Made by a program: the position numbers and the translations under genes. A model generated the notes under the pieces. The model was not told the origin of the DNA, did not search any database, and was given only the letters and a program-made list of their open reading frames with translations. From Symbiodinium natans (lineage: Eukaryota > Sar > Dinophyceae > Suessiales > Symbiodiniaceae), in assembly GCA_905221605.1 (NCBI GenBank), contig CAJNDS010002725.1:275294-303549 (forward strand): DNA of 28,256 bases, read 5' to 3'. Numbering within the stretch: the stretch's first letter is position 1; each line of letters opens with the position of its first letter. Shown piece by piece: positions 18,454 through 28,256 of this stretch.

Positions 18454-20683
18454 GATTTGATTTTTCAAGGATTTCATGAAATTTAAAATGCCCAAAAAAC
18501 CCTTGAAATCCTTAAAAAATCAAATCCCGAAATTTAATATTTTAAGGATTTCAAGGATTTTTTGGGCATTTTAAATTTCATGAAATCCTTGAAAAATCAA
18601 ATCCCGGGATTTAATTTTTCAAGGATTTCAAGGATTTCATAAAATTTCAATACCGGAAAACCTCCCCTCCCCACCCAGAGTACGGGAAGACCACGCGGAT
18701 TTAAAAATTTATGAAATCCTTGAAATCCTTGAAAAACTAAATCCCGGGATTTAATTTTTCAAGGATTTCATAAAATTTCAAATGCCCAAAAACCCTTGAA
18801 ATCCTTAAAAAATCAAATCCTGGGATTTAATATTTTAAGGATTTCAAGGATTTTTTGGGCATGTTAAATTTTATGAAATCCTTGAAAAATCAAATCCCGG
18901 GATTTGATTTTTCAAGGATTTCAAGGATTTCATAAATTTTAAAATCCGCGTGGTCTTCCCGTACTCTGAGTGGGGAGGGGGGGGTTTGCTTTTGCAGGAG
19001 TTCCGGTATTTAAATTTTATGAAATCCTTGAAATCCTTGAAAAATTAAATCCCGGGATTTAATTTTTCAAGGATTTCATGAAATTTAAAATGCCCAAAAA
19101 TTCCTTGAAATCCTTAAAAAATCAAATCCCGGGATTTAATATTTTAAGGATTTCAAGGGTTTTTTTGGCATTTTAAATTTTATGAAATCCTTGAAAAATC
19201 AAATCCCGGGATTTAATTTTTCAAGGATTTCAAGGATTTCATAAATTTTAAAATCCGCGTGGTCTTCCCGTACTCTGAGTGGGGAGGGGGGGGTTTGCTT
19301 TTGCAGGAGTTCCGGTATTGAAATTTTATGAAATCCTTGAAATCCTTGAAAAATCAAATCCCGGGATTTGATTTTTCAAGGATTTCATAAAATTTCAAAT
19401 GCCCAAAAAATCCTTGAAATCCTTAAAAAATCAAATCCGGGGATTTAATATTTTAAGGATTTCAAGGATTTTTTGGGCATTTGAAATTTTATGAAATCCT
19501 TGAAAAATCAAATCCCGGGATTTAATTTTTCAAGGATTTCAAGGATTTCAAAAATTTTAAAATCCGCGTGGTCTTCCCGTACTCTGAGTGGGGAGGGGGG
19601 GGGTTTGCTTTTGCAGGAGTTCCGGTATTTAAATTTTATGAAATCCTTGAAATCCTTGAAAAATTAAATCCCGGAATTTGATCTTTCAAGGATTTCATGA
19701 AATTTAAAATGCCTAAAAAATCCTTGAAATCCTTAAAAAATCAAATCCCGGGATTTGATATTTTAAGGATTTCAAGGATTTTTTGGGCATTTCAAATTTC
19801 ATGAAATCCTTGAAAAATCAAATCCCGGGATTTAATTTTTCAAGGATTTCAAGGATTTCATAAATTTTAAAATCCACGTGGTCTTCCCGTACTCTGAGTG
19901 GGGAGGGGGGGCTTGCTTTTGCAGGATTTCCGGTATTTAAATTTTATGAAATCCTTGAAATCCTTGAAAAATCAAATCCCGGGATTTGATTTTTCAAGGA
20001 TTTCATGAAATTTAAAATACCCAAAAAATCCTTGAAATCCTTAAAAAATCAAATCCCGGGATTTGATATTTTAAGGATTTCAAGGATTTTTTGGGCATTT
20101 TAAATTTCATGAAATCCTTGAAAAATCAAATCCCGGGATTTAATTTTTCAAGGATTTCAAGGATTTCATAAATTTTTAAATCCGCGTGGTCTTCCCGTAC
20201 TCTGAGTGGGGAGGGGGGGGGTTTGCTTTTGCAGGAGTTTCGGTATTTAAATTTTATGAAATCCTTGAAATCCTTGAAAAACTAAATCCCGGGATTTAAT
20301 TTTTCAAGGATTTCATGAAATTTAAAATGCCCAAAAAATCCTTGAAATCCTTAAAAAATCAAATCCCGGGATTTAATATTTTGAGGATTTCAAGGTTTTT
20401 TTGGGCATTTTAAATTTTTTATGAAATCCTTGAAAAATCAAATCCCGGGATTTGATTTTTCAAGGATTTCAAGGATTTCATAAATTTTAAAATCCGCGTG
20501 GTCTTCCCGCACTCTGAGTGGGGAGGGGGGCGTTTGCTTTTGCAGGAGCTCCGGTATTTGAAGTTTATGAAATCCTTGAAATCCTTGAAAAACTAAATCC
20601 CGGGATTTAATTTTTCAAGGATTTCATGAAATTTTAAATGCCCAAAAAATCATTGAAATCCTTAAAGAACTAAATCCCGGGGT
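18454..20683. repeat. About 310-bp palindrome-rich tandem satellite, with one inverted unit
   Basis: A spacer beginning GTGGTCTTCCCGTACTCTGA recurs at about 18949, 19259, 19568, 19878, 20186 and 20498 (spacing 308-312). Between spacers lie several palindromes of the form ATCCTTGAAAAATCAAATCC around a CCCGGG centre, and the same words inverted. At 18649-18710 the spacer appears in reverse complement and shortened, so the first unit is inverted. Nothing codes here. Confidence 0.93.
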
Positions 20684-20684
20684 T

Positions 20685-20814
20685 CGGTTTAGGGTTTAGG
20701 GTTTAGGGTTTAGGGTTTAGGGTTTAGGGTTTAGGGTTTAGGGTTTAGGGTTTAGGGTTTAGGGTTTAGGGTTTAGGGTTTAGGGTTTAGGGTTTAGCTT
20801 TTAGGGTTTAGGGT
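20685..20814 (+). repeat. (TTTAGGG)n array interrupting the satellite
   Basis: About eighteen units, almost perfect. To the right, 20815-20952 is a decayed piece of the 310-bp satellite, so the array sits inside it. Confidence 0.93.
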
Positions 20815-20961
20815 AATATCCTTGAAACCCTTAACAAAAATCAAATACCGGATTTGATTGTGTAAGGAGTTCATAAAAAGTTAAGATGCCGAAAAAGAAT
20901 TTAAACCCTTTAAAATCAAACCCCGGGAATTGTCTTTTCCAGGATTTCAGACATACCCGCT

Positions 20962-21482
20962 CATTGCCCATCCCACATCACCCCGCATCATCTCCCATCA
21001 TCTCCCATCGTTTCTCTCATCCCCCATCATGCCCCATCATCCCCCAATCATCCCCCATCATCTCCCATCATTTCGGGAGGGGTGAAAGGGATGATGGGGG
21101 ATGATGGGGGATGAGACAGTCAGCCCCCTTATCATGTCCCATCGTCTCTCTCATCCCGCGTCATCCCCCATCATCCCCCATCATCCCCCATCATCCCGCA
21201 TCATCCGCCATCATCCCCATCATCTCCCATCATCCCCCATCATCCCCCATCATCATTCCCCATCATCTCTCATAATCCCTTTCACCCCCCCATCATCCAC
21301 CATCATCCCCCATCAGCCCCCATCATCGTCCCCGATCAGCCCCTATCATGCCCCATCATGTCTCTCATCCCGCGTCATCCCCCATCATTCCCCATCACCC
21401 CCCATCATCTCCCATCATCCCGCATCATCCCCCATCATCCCCCATCATCATTCCCCATCATCTCCCATAATCCCTTTCACCC
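20962..21482. repeat. CCCATCATC-type minisatellite
   Basis: Runs of CCCCCATCATC and CCCCATCATC with changing length. The segment from ATCATTCCCCATCATCTC to CCCTTTCACCCCCC is present twice (about 21250-21291 and 21447-21485). A short inverted block (GGGATGATGG, with GGGGTGAAAGGG) lies at 21075-21112. Its ORFs are repeat artefacts. Confidence 0.9.
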
Positions 21483-21484
21483 CC

Positions 21485-23602
21485 CGTCTTGAGGGGTTAG
21501 TGACTGCCCTAGAGGTTAATCGTATGTCCCCCCGCTTCGTGTTGTTGTGATTTGGTAGGGGCCCAGAGGTTTGTATGAGTTGTTTTCTTCGTTCGTGTTG
21601 TAAGGGTTTTGTGAGGGCCCCGGAGGTTTGTCGCATGTCCCCTTTCTTCGTGCTTGTAGGGTTTGGGGAGTGTCTAGATAATTGTCAAAAATCATTCCTT
21701 CCGCGCTCGTACTATGAGGGGCTAGTGGCTGCCCTAGAGGTTTGTCGTATATTCCCCCGCTTCGTGTTCCTGAGATTTGGTAGGGGCCAGAGGCTTGTCA
21801 TATGTCCCCTCCCTTCGTCCCTTCGTGTTGTGAGGGTTGCATTCGGCCTTGGAGGTTTGCCGTATGTCCCCTTTCTTGGCGTCTAGATGATTGTCATCAT
21901 AAGTCATTTGCTTCCGTGGTCGTATTATGAGGGCTATTGACCGCCCTAGAGATTTGTCGTATGCCCCCCTGCTTCGTGTTCCTGTGAGTTGGGAGGGGCC
22001 TAAAGGTTTATCTTTTGTCCCCTCCCTTCGTCCCTTCGTATTGTAAGGGTTTCGTGAGCGCTCTGGAGGTTTTTCATATATCCCCTTTGTTCGTGCTTGT
22101 AGGGTTGAGGGAGTGTCTAGATGATTATCATATATCATTTGCTTCCGCAGTCGCTATGAGGGTATTGATTGCCCTAAAGATTTCTCGTGTGCCCCCCCGC
22201 TTCGTATTCCTGTGATTTGGTAGGGGTCTAGAGGTTTGTCGTAATTCCTCTCCCTTCGTTCCTTCGTGGGATGTTTGCGTGTGTCCCCTTTCATCGTGCT
22301 TGTAGGGTTTGGGGAGCCTAGACGACTGATATATATATATATATATAATTCGATTCCGTGCTCGTATTGTGAGGGGCTAGTGATCGCCCTAGAGGTTTGT
22401 CGTATGTCCCCCCGATTCCTGTTCCTGAGATTTGGTGGGGGCCTAGAGCTTTGTCGTATGTCCCCTCCTTTCGCCCCTTCGTGTTGTAGGGGTTTTGTTG
22501 GGCCTTGAAGGCTTGTCGTGTGTCCCCTTTCTTCGAGCTTGGAGAATTGAGGAGTGTCGAGATGATTACCATACATCATTTGCTTCCGTGCTCGTACTAT
22601 GTGGGGTTAGTGACTGCCCTAGAGGTTTGTCTTTTGTCCCCTTCCTTCGTCCCTTCGCGTTGTATGGGTGGTAAGGGTTTTTGTGAGGGCCCTGGAGGCT
22701 AGTCGTATATCCACTTTCTTCGAGCTTGTAGGGTTTGGGGGGGAGCGTCGAGAGTCTAGATGATCGTCATATATGATTTGCTTCCGTGCTCAAATTATGA
22801 GGGGCTAGTGACTGTCATAGAGTTTTGTCATTTGTCCCCCCCGTTTCCTTGGTCCTGTGATTTGGTAGGGGCTTAGAGGTTTGTCATATATTCCCTCCCT
22901 TCGTCCTTTCGTGTTGCAAGGGTTTTGTGAGAGCCCTGCAAATTTGCCGTATGTCCCTTTTCTTCTTGCTTGTAGGGTTTGGGGAGCGTCTAGACGACTG
23001 ACATATGTAATTTGATTCCGGGCTCGTATTGTGCGGGGCTAGTGACTGCCCTAGAGGTTTGTCGTATGCCCTCCGCTTCCTTGTTCCTGTGATGTAGTAG
23101 GGGCCTACAGGTTTGTCGTGTGTCCCCTTTCTTGGCATCTAGATGATCGTCATAAGTAATTTGCTTCTGTGGTCGTATTATGAGGGCTATTGACTGCCCT
23201 AGAGGTTTGTCGTACGCCCCCCTGCTTCGTGTTCCTGTGAGTTGGGAGGGGCCTAGAGGTTTTTTTTTGGTCCCCTCCCTTCGTCCCTTCGTGTTGTAAG
23301 GGTTTCGTGAGCGCTCTGGAGGTTTTTCGTATGTCCCCTTTGTTCGTACTTGCAGGGTTTGGGGAGTGTCTAGATGATTATCACATATCGTTTGCTTCCG
23401 CAGTCGCTATGAGGGTATTGATTGCCCTAAAGATTTCTCGTGTGTCCCCCGCTTCGTATTCCTGTGATTTGGTAGGGGTCTAGAGGTTTGTCGTAATTCC
23501 TCTCCCTTCGTTCCTTCGTGGGATGTTTGCGTGTGTCCCCTTTCTTCGCGCTTGTAGGGTTTGGGGAGCCTAGACGACTGATATATACATATATATATAT
23601 AT
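21485..23602. repeat. GC-rich tandem repeat (about 215-230 bp), first block
   Basis: Each unit carries GAGGGGCTAGTGACTGCCCT and about three copies of a sub-motif AGAGGTTTGTCGTATGTCCC. Units start near 21717, 21929, 22158, 22371, 22600, 22799, 23033, 23191 and 23411. The segment 21880-22330 recurs at about 23130-23585, which shows higher-order structure. The block is cut at 23603 by the TIR element and resumes at 26060. Confidence 0.92.
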
Positions 23603-23739
23603 GGTACCCCCCCCCCCAGTGACCTACCCTTTTTCGCCTTGTCTCAAGTCACCCAGCTGCACTGCAAGCAAACTCGGTGTGCAATATAGCGTATTTCTAG
23701 GGCGCAGACTAAAATACAACAAAAATCGCATACACGAGA

Positions 23740-24065
23740 CAGTAGAAAAACCAAAAATACCAAAACCAAAAAAAAAAAACAAAAAAACAAAACCAAAAAA
23801 AAACCAAAACAACCAAAACCAAAAAAACCAAAAAAAACCAAAACCAAAAAAAACCAAAAATCTCCAAGAGTCCCGGAAAATTGTTTTTTTTTTGGTTTTT
23901 TGGTTTTGGTGTTTTGTTTTTTTTTTTGGTTTTGGTATTTTTGTGTTTTTGGTTTTTTTTTTTTTTTTTTGTTTTTTTTTTTTTTTTATTTTTTTGTCAG
24001 TGTGTTTGTGATTGTCCCCCTTATTTTTTTTTTTTTTTTGTTATGGTTTTTTTTGTGGGTTTTTT

Positions 24066-24096
<31 letters not shown>

Positions 24097-24196
24097 ATTG
24101 ACACCTTTGTTCCTCCTCTTGTAATATTTTTTATTATTCCTCCATTTATTCAGGTTTTTATTTTATTTCTTATTAGGTTTTTTGTTTTTTTTTTTT

Positions 24197-24233
<37 letters not shown>

Positions 24234-24262
24234 TTTTTTTTTTTTTTTTTTGTTTTTTTTTT

Positions 24263-24300
<38 letters not shown>

Positions 24301-24400
24301 GGGGGTTTTTTTGGTTTTTGTTTTTTTTGGTTTTTTTTTTTGTTTTGGTATTTTTGGCTTTTTGGTTTTGGTATTTTGGCTTTTTGGTTCGCCTTCACGG
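23740..24400. repeat. A-rich to T-rich imperfect foldback
   Basis: The left arm has AACCAAAAATACCAAAACC-type words; the right arm ends in the complement (GGTTTTGGTATTTTGGC). T homopolymers of more than 20 bases fill the middle; exact lengths should not be trusted. Confidence 0.75.
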
Positions 24401-24429
24401 TCACGAGGCAACAACTACACATTTTTCAG

Positions 24430-25080
24430 TGTGCTTATGCTAATTGTGCTTTTCAGAAATAGTATACAAGTGGTCTTTCTAGTGCTTCAGAACTATTTGT
24501 TTCGTTATTACGTAAGTAGAGCCGCTAGTGTTTAGTGCATCTTTTGGTTGTACTCAAGTGTAGTAGACCTTATTCAGCCATTACTTGGTGCTCTGGTAGC
24601 TAAATTCGCATGGATAATATTTGCCTGGTAAATGCGATTAATTATCTAGAAGCAGCATTTGCAATACTCAGCTTGAGGAAAAGCATTTATTGCTTAGAAT
24701 TGTTTGGTTAAAAAGTGACTCCTACTCGTCCAGGGATACCCCAAAACCCTATAATCCAAACTTCACCAGAGATTCTCCTGAAAAGCTTGCGCTTTTGGAT
24801 GTTTTTATGTATTTGTGAACTGGCCTTCACTAAGTAGTTTTCTAGGATTCTTGTGCATTTGTTGCAAGTTGCGTTTTTCAAACAGAGTATATATGTGGTC
24901 TTTATTGAATACTTCAGACATGTTTGTTTCATCGTTATGTAAGTAGAACCGCTTCTATTTCCATTATTGTGCATTTTTAAGCTTGCTTATGCAAATTGTG
25001 CTTTTCAGACATAGTATATAAGTGGTCTTTATTGAATACTTCAGCAATCTTTGTCTCATTGTTACGCAGGTAGAACCGCT
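24430..25080. repeat. Diverged AT-rich direct repeats inside the TIR element
   Basis: A segment starting TGTGCTTTTCAGA, with GTGGTCTTTATTGAATACTT and GTAGAACCGCTTC, occurs at about 24447-24520, 24877-24960 and 24997-25090. Confidence 0.75.
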
Positions 25081-25099
25081 TCCATTTCCGTTAGTGTTT

Positions 25100-25860
25100 A
25101 TTTTGTATTGGGTTGAGTATGGTCCTTTAAATAGTATTCACTTGGGTCAAATTGGGCTATTTGCTTAAGAATTCCTCTAGTAGTTAAATTCGCAAGGTGT
25201 TTCATTTGACTTTGCAGATAGTATTTCAATAATACTTTGCCTGGTATAAACACAACTGTTTCAATGCATGAGTTGCTCAACAAAGCACTATTTGCCCTCT
25301 AAACCACACTTTGCCATATTTTTTGTTGAATATGGTGCTTCTTTCGTATTTTGGTTGAGTATGGTCCTTTAAATGGTATTCACTTGAGTCAAATTGGGCT
25401 ATTTGCTTAATAATTGCTCGAGTAGCTAAATTCGCATAAAATGATTATTTCGAAAATAAAAACGATTCATGAATATGTAAACATAAGGTATTTCAGTGGA
25501 CTTTCAGAGAGCATACTTTGCCTAGTACAAACACAATTGTATAAATACAGTACTTGCTCAACAAAGCATTATTTGCACTTTAAACGCACACTTTGCCATA
25601 TTTTGGTTGAGAATGGTGTCTATTTCGTATCTTGGTTGAGTATGCTCCTTTAAATAGTATTCACTTGAGTCAACTTGGGCTCTGTGCTTAACAGTTTCTC
25701 TAGTAGTTAAATTCGCATAGAACCAAGAAAAATGTTTCACTATTTGATTAATACTCTGCCTCGTACAAACACACTCGTATAAATAAATTAGTTGCTCAAC
25801 AAAACATTAATTGCCCTTTAAACGCACAATTTGCATAGAAAGCCACAAATCCAAACATCT
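25100..25860. repeat. About 270-bp AT-rich tandem repeat, three copies
   Basis: Copies start near 25108, 25346 and 25629 with TTGGTTGAGTATGGTCCTTT (variant), continue through TATTCACTTGAGTCAA and GTTGCTCAACAAAGCA-type words, and end in CACTTTGCCATATTTT. A partial relative is seen at 24545-24680. Non-coding. Confidence 0.8.
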
Positions 25861-26059
25861 AAAGACAGCATTGTCCGCTTCAGATTCAAAATGTAGATTC
25901 TTCCAATGCTGGCTTATCGGGGTCTGTGAGGTGGGTGTCCCAGTAACTGTCCTTCAATACCCGGTGATTAACTACGCGACTTTTGGGCCTTCTTTGTTAT
26001 ATTTTGTTAAAAAGGCCTAAAAAGGCCGAAAAAGGGTAGGTCGCTGCGGGGGGGGTAGC

Positions 26060-28256
26060 ATATATATATATATATATATAATTCGATTCCGTGCTCGTAT
26101 TGTGAGGGGCTAGTGATCGCCCTAGAGGTTTGTCGTATGTCCCCCCGATTCTTGTTCCTGAGATTTGGTAGGGGCCTAGAGCATTGTCGTATGTCCCCTC
26201 CTTTCGCCCCTTCGTGTTGTAGGGGTTTTGTTGGGCCTTGAAGGCTTGTCGTGTGTCCCCTTTCTTCGAGCTTGGAGAATTGAGGAGTGTCGAGATGATT
26301 ACCATACATCATTTGCTTCCGTGCTCGTACTATGTGGGGTTAGTGACTGCCCTAGAGGTTTGTCATATGTCTCCTTCCTTCGTCCCTTCGCGTTGTATGG
26401 GTGGTAAGGGTTTTGTGAGGGCCCTGGAGGCTAGTCGTATATCCACTTTCTTCGAGCTTGTAGGGTTTGGAGGGAGCGTCTAGAGTCTAGATGATCGTCA
26501 TATATGATCTGCTTCCGTGCTCAAACTATGAGGGGCTAGTGGCTGTCCTAGAGGTTTGTCATTTGTCCCCCCCGTTTCCTTGGTCCTGTGATTTGGGAGG
26601 GGCTTAGAGGTTTGTCATACGTTCCCTCGCTTCGTCCTTTCGTGTTGCAAGGGTTTTGTGAGAGCCCTGCAAATTTGCCGTGTGTCCCCTTTCTTCTCAC
26701 TTGTAGGGTTTGGGGAGCGTCTAGACGACTGACATATAATTTGATTCCGTGCTCGTATTGTGAGGGGCTAGTGATTGCCCTAGAGGTTTGTCGTATGTCC
26801 CCCCGATTCCTGTTCCTGAGATTTGGTAGGGGCTTAGAGCTTTGTCGTATGTCCCCTCCTTTCGCCCCTTCGTGTTGTAGGGGTTTTGTTGGGCCTTGAA
26901 GGTTTGTCGTGTGTCCCTTTCTTCGTGCTTGGAGAGTTTGCGGAGCGTCGAGATGATTACCATACATCATTTGCTTCCGTGCTCGTACTATGTGGGGTTA
27001 CTGACTGCCCTAGAGGTTTGTCGTATGTCCCCTTCCTTCGTCCCTTCGCGTTGTATGGGTGGTTAGGGTTTTGTGAGGGCCCTGGAGGCTAGTCGTATAT
27101 CCACTTTCTTCGAGCTTGTAGGGTTTGGGGGAGCGTCTAGAGTCTAGATGATCGTCATATATGATTTGCTTCCGTGCTCAAACTATGAGGGGCTAGTGGC
27201 TGTCCTAGAGGTTTGTCATTTGTCCCCCCTGTTTCCTTGGTCCTGTGATTTGGTAGGGGCTTAGAGGTTTGTCATACGTTCCCTTGCTTCGTCCTTTCGT
27301 GTTGCAAGGGTTTTGTGAAAGCCCTGCAAAATTGCCGTGTGTCCCCTTTCTTCTCACTTGTAGGGTTTGGGGAGCGTCTAGACGACTGACATATAATTTG
27401 ATTCTGTGCTCGTATTGTGAGGGGCTAGTGACTGCCCTAGGGGTTTGTCGTATGCCCCCTCCCCCGCTTCCTTGTTCCTGTGATGTAGTAGGGGCCTACA
27501 GGTTTGTCGTATGTCCCCTGCCTTCGTCCCTTCGTGTTGTAAGGCTGATAAAATTTTTCTGAGGGCCCTTGGAGATTTGTCGTATGTCCCCACGCTTAGT
27601 GTTCCTGAGATTTGGTAGGGGCCAGAGATTTGTCGAATGTCCCCTCCTTTCGTCCCTTCGTGTTGAAATTGCTTTGTTGGGGGAAGGTTTGTCGTATGTC
27701 ACCTTTCTTTCTTCTTAGAGGGTTTGGGGATCTTCTAGGAAACTGTCATATATCATTTGCTTCCGTGCTCGTATTATGAGGGGCTGGTGTTTGTCATAGA
27801 GGTTTGTCGTATGTCCCGCCGCTTTCTGTTCCTGCGATGTGGTAGGGGCCTAAAGAGGTTTGTCGTGTGCCCCCTCCCTTCGTCCCTTTGAGTTGCAAGG
27901 GTTTTGTTGGACCTGGAAGATTTATCGTATGTCTCCTTTCTTCGTGCTTGTAGGGCGTGGGGAGCGTCTAGATGATTATCATATATGATTTGCTTCCGTG
28001 CTCGTATTATGAGGGGCTAGTGACTGCCCTAGAGGTTTGTTTTATGTCTCCCTGCTTCGTGTTCATGTCATTTGCTAGGGTCCTGGAGATTTGTCGTATG
28101 TCATTTTACCATATACGAAATTAGATACAATCCCTTCGTCCCTTCGTGTTGTAAGGGTTTCGTGAGGGTCCTAGAGGTTTGTCGTATGTGCCCTTCCTTC
28201 GTCCCTTCTTGTTGTAAGGGTTTTGTGAGGGCCCTGCAAATTTGCCGTATGTCCCT
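26060..28256. repeat. GC-rich tandem repeat, second block, about 655-bp higher-order unit, runs off the window
   Basis: Continues the block at 21485-23602. AATTYGATTCCGTGCTCGTA marks the start of the higher-order unit at about 26081, 26738 and 27397, a spacing of about 655 bp, made of three sub-units. 26081-26560 is nearly identical to 22340-22830. Minus-strand ORFs here shift frame between units and are not credible genes. Confidence 0.9.

Larger units (their letters stand above)
23603..26059. mobile_element. 2457-bp non-autonomous TIR element inserted in (TA)n
   Basis: The left end GGTACCCCCCCCCCC, then CAGTGACCTACCCTTTTTCG; the right end is its near reverse complement (CGAAAAAGGGTAGGTCGCTG, a G run, TAGC). 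(TA)n lies on both sides. An uninterrupted version of the target is seen at 22317-22350, where the same flanks are joined by (TA)n. Inside are an A-rich/T-rich foldback (23740-24400) and AT-rich tandem repeats (24430-25860). No transposase ORF is visible; the Phe- and Lys-rich ORFs come from the homopolymers. Confidence 0.85.

Noticed and set aside
18454-20683. CRISPR-like array
   Set aside because: Units of 310 bp without unique spacers, rich in internal palindromes, in a eukaryote-like context; it is a satellite.
20886-21550. His/Pro/Ser/Ile-rich ORFs of 72 and 149 codons
   Set aside because: Direct translation of the CCCATCATC minisatellite; open in more than one frame.
23881-24535. Long Phe-rich and Lys-rich ORFs (up to 193 codons)
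   Set aside because: They are translations of T or A homopolymers in the foldback of the TIR element; no codon structure.
21448-27702. Many minus-strand ORFs of 60-141 codons with GDIRQTS, YDKPLG and NPYNTKG words
   Set aside because: They follow the GC-rich repeat and the same words occur in different frames from unit to unit, with stops between; the repeat explains them.

Overview
The window looks like nuclear DNA of a protist, most likely a dinoflagellate or close relative. The reasons are plant-type telomere repeats (TTTAGGG/CCCTAAA) scattered through the first 17 kb, genes cut into exons of about 20-140 bp (one longer), introns that open with GC or GA as well as GT and close with AG before a G, and short inverted-repeat elements that sit as introns. 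No sign of bacterial or organelle organisation was seen. The assignment is an inference from these traits, not from a marker gene. No tRNA, rRNA or CRISPR was recognised. Left part (about 0.2-13.9 kb, minus strand): splicing by eye across 13 kb gives one collinear gene for a saccharopine-dehydrogenase-like oxidoreductase (SCCPDH family). Its start is at 13871 and its last recognised exon at 275-183; the C-terminus probably lies beyond the left edge. At least twelve exons join in order, nearly all in phase. Inside the roughly 4.3-kb intron between the exons at 11557-11522 and 7229-7170, on the same strand, lies a second spliced gene (10783-8362). It encodes a 342-residue metacaspase-like protein (peptidase C14) in which the usual catalytic His and Cys motifs are both changed. 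Introns of both genes hold TTTAGGG arrays, two families of intron-sized TIR elements (introner-like), a MITE with 8-bp target duplications, and a 585-bp TIR element. Middle (13.9-18.4 kb): mixed unique DNA with open, partly exon-like stretches of no recognised family and short telomere-like patches; probably one or more unrecognised genes. Right part (18.45-28.26 kb): repeat DNA. First comes a 310-bp palindrome-rich satellite with one inverted unit, then a (TTTAGGG)n array inside a decayed piece of it, then a CCCATCATC-type minisatellite. After that comes a GC-rich repeat of about 215-230 bp organised in a roughly 655-bp higher-order unit, split by a 2457-bp TIR element without a transposase that landed in a (TA)n tract. 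The many ORFs in this part are products of the repeats.
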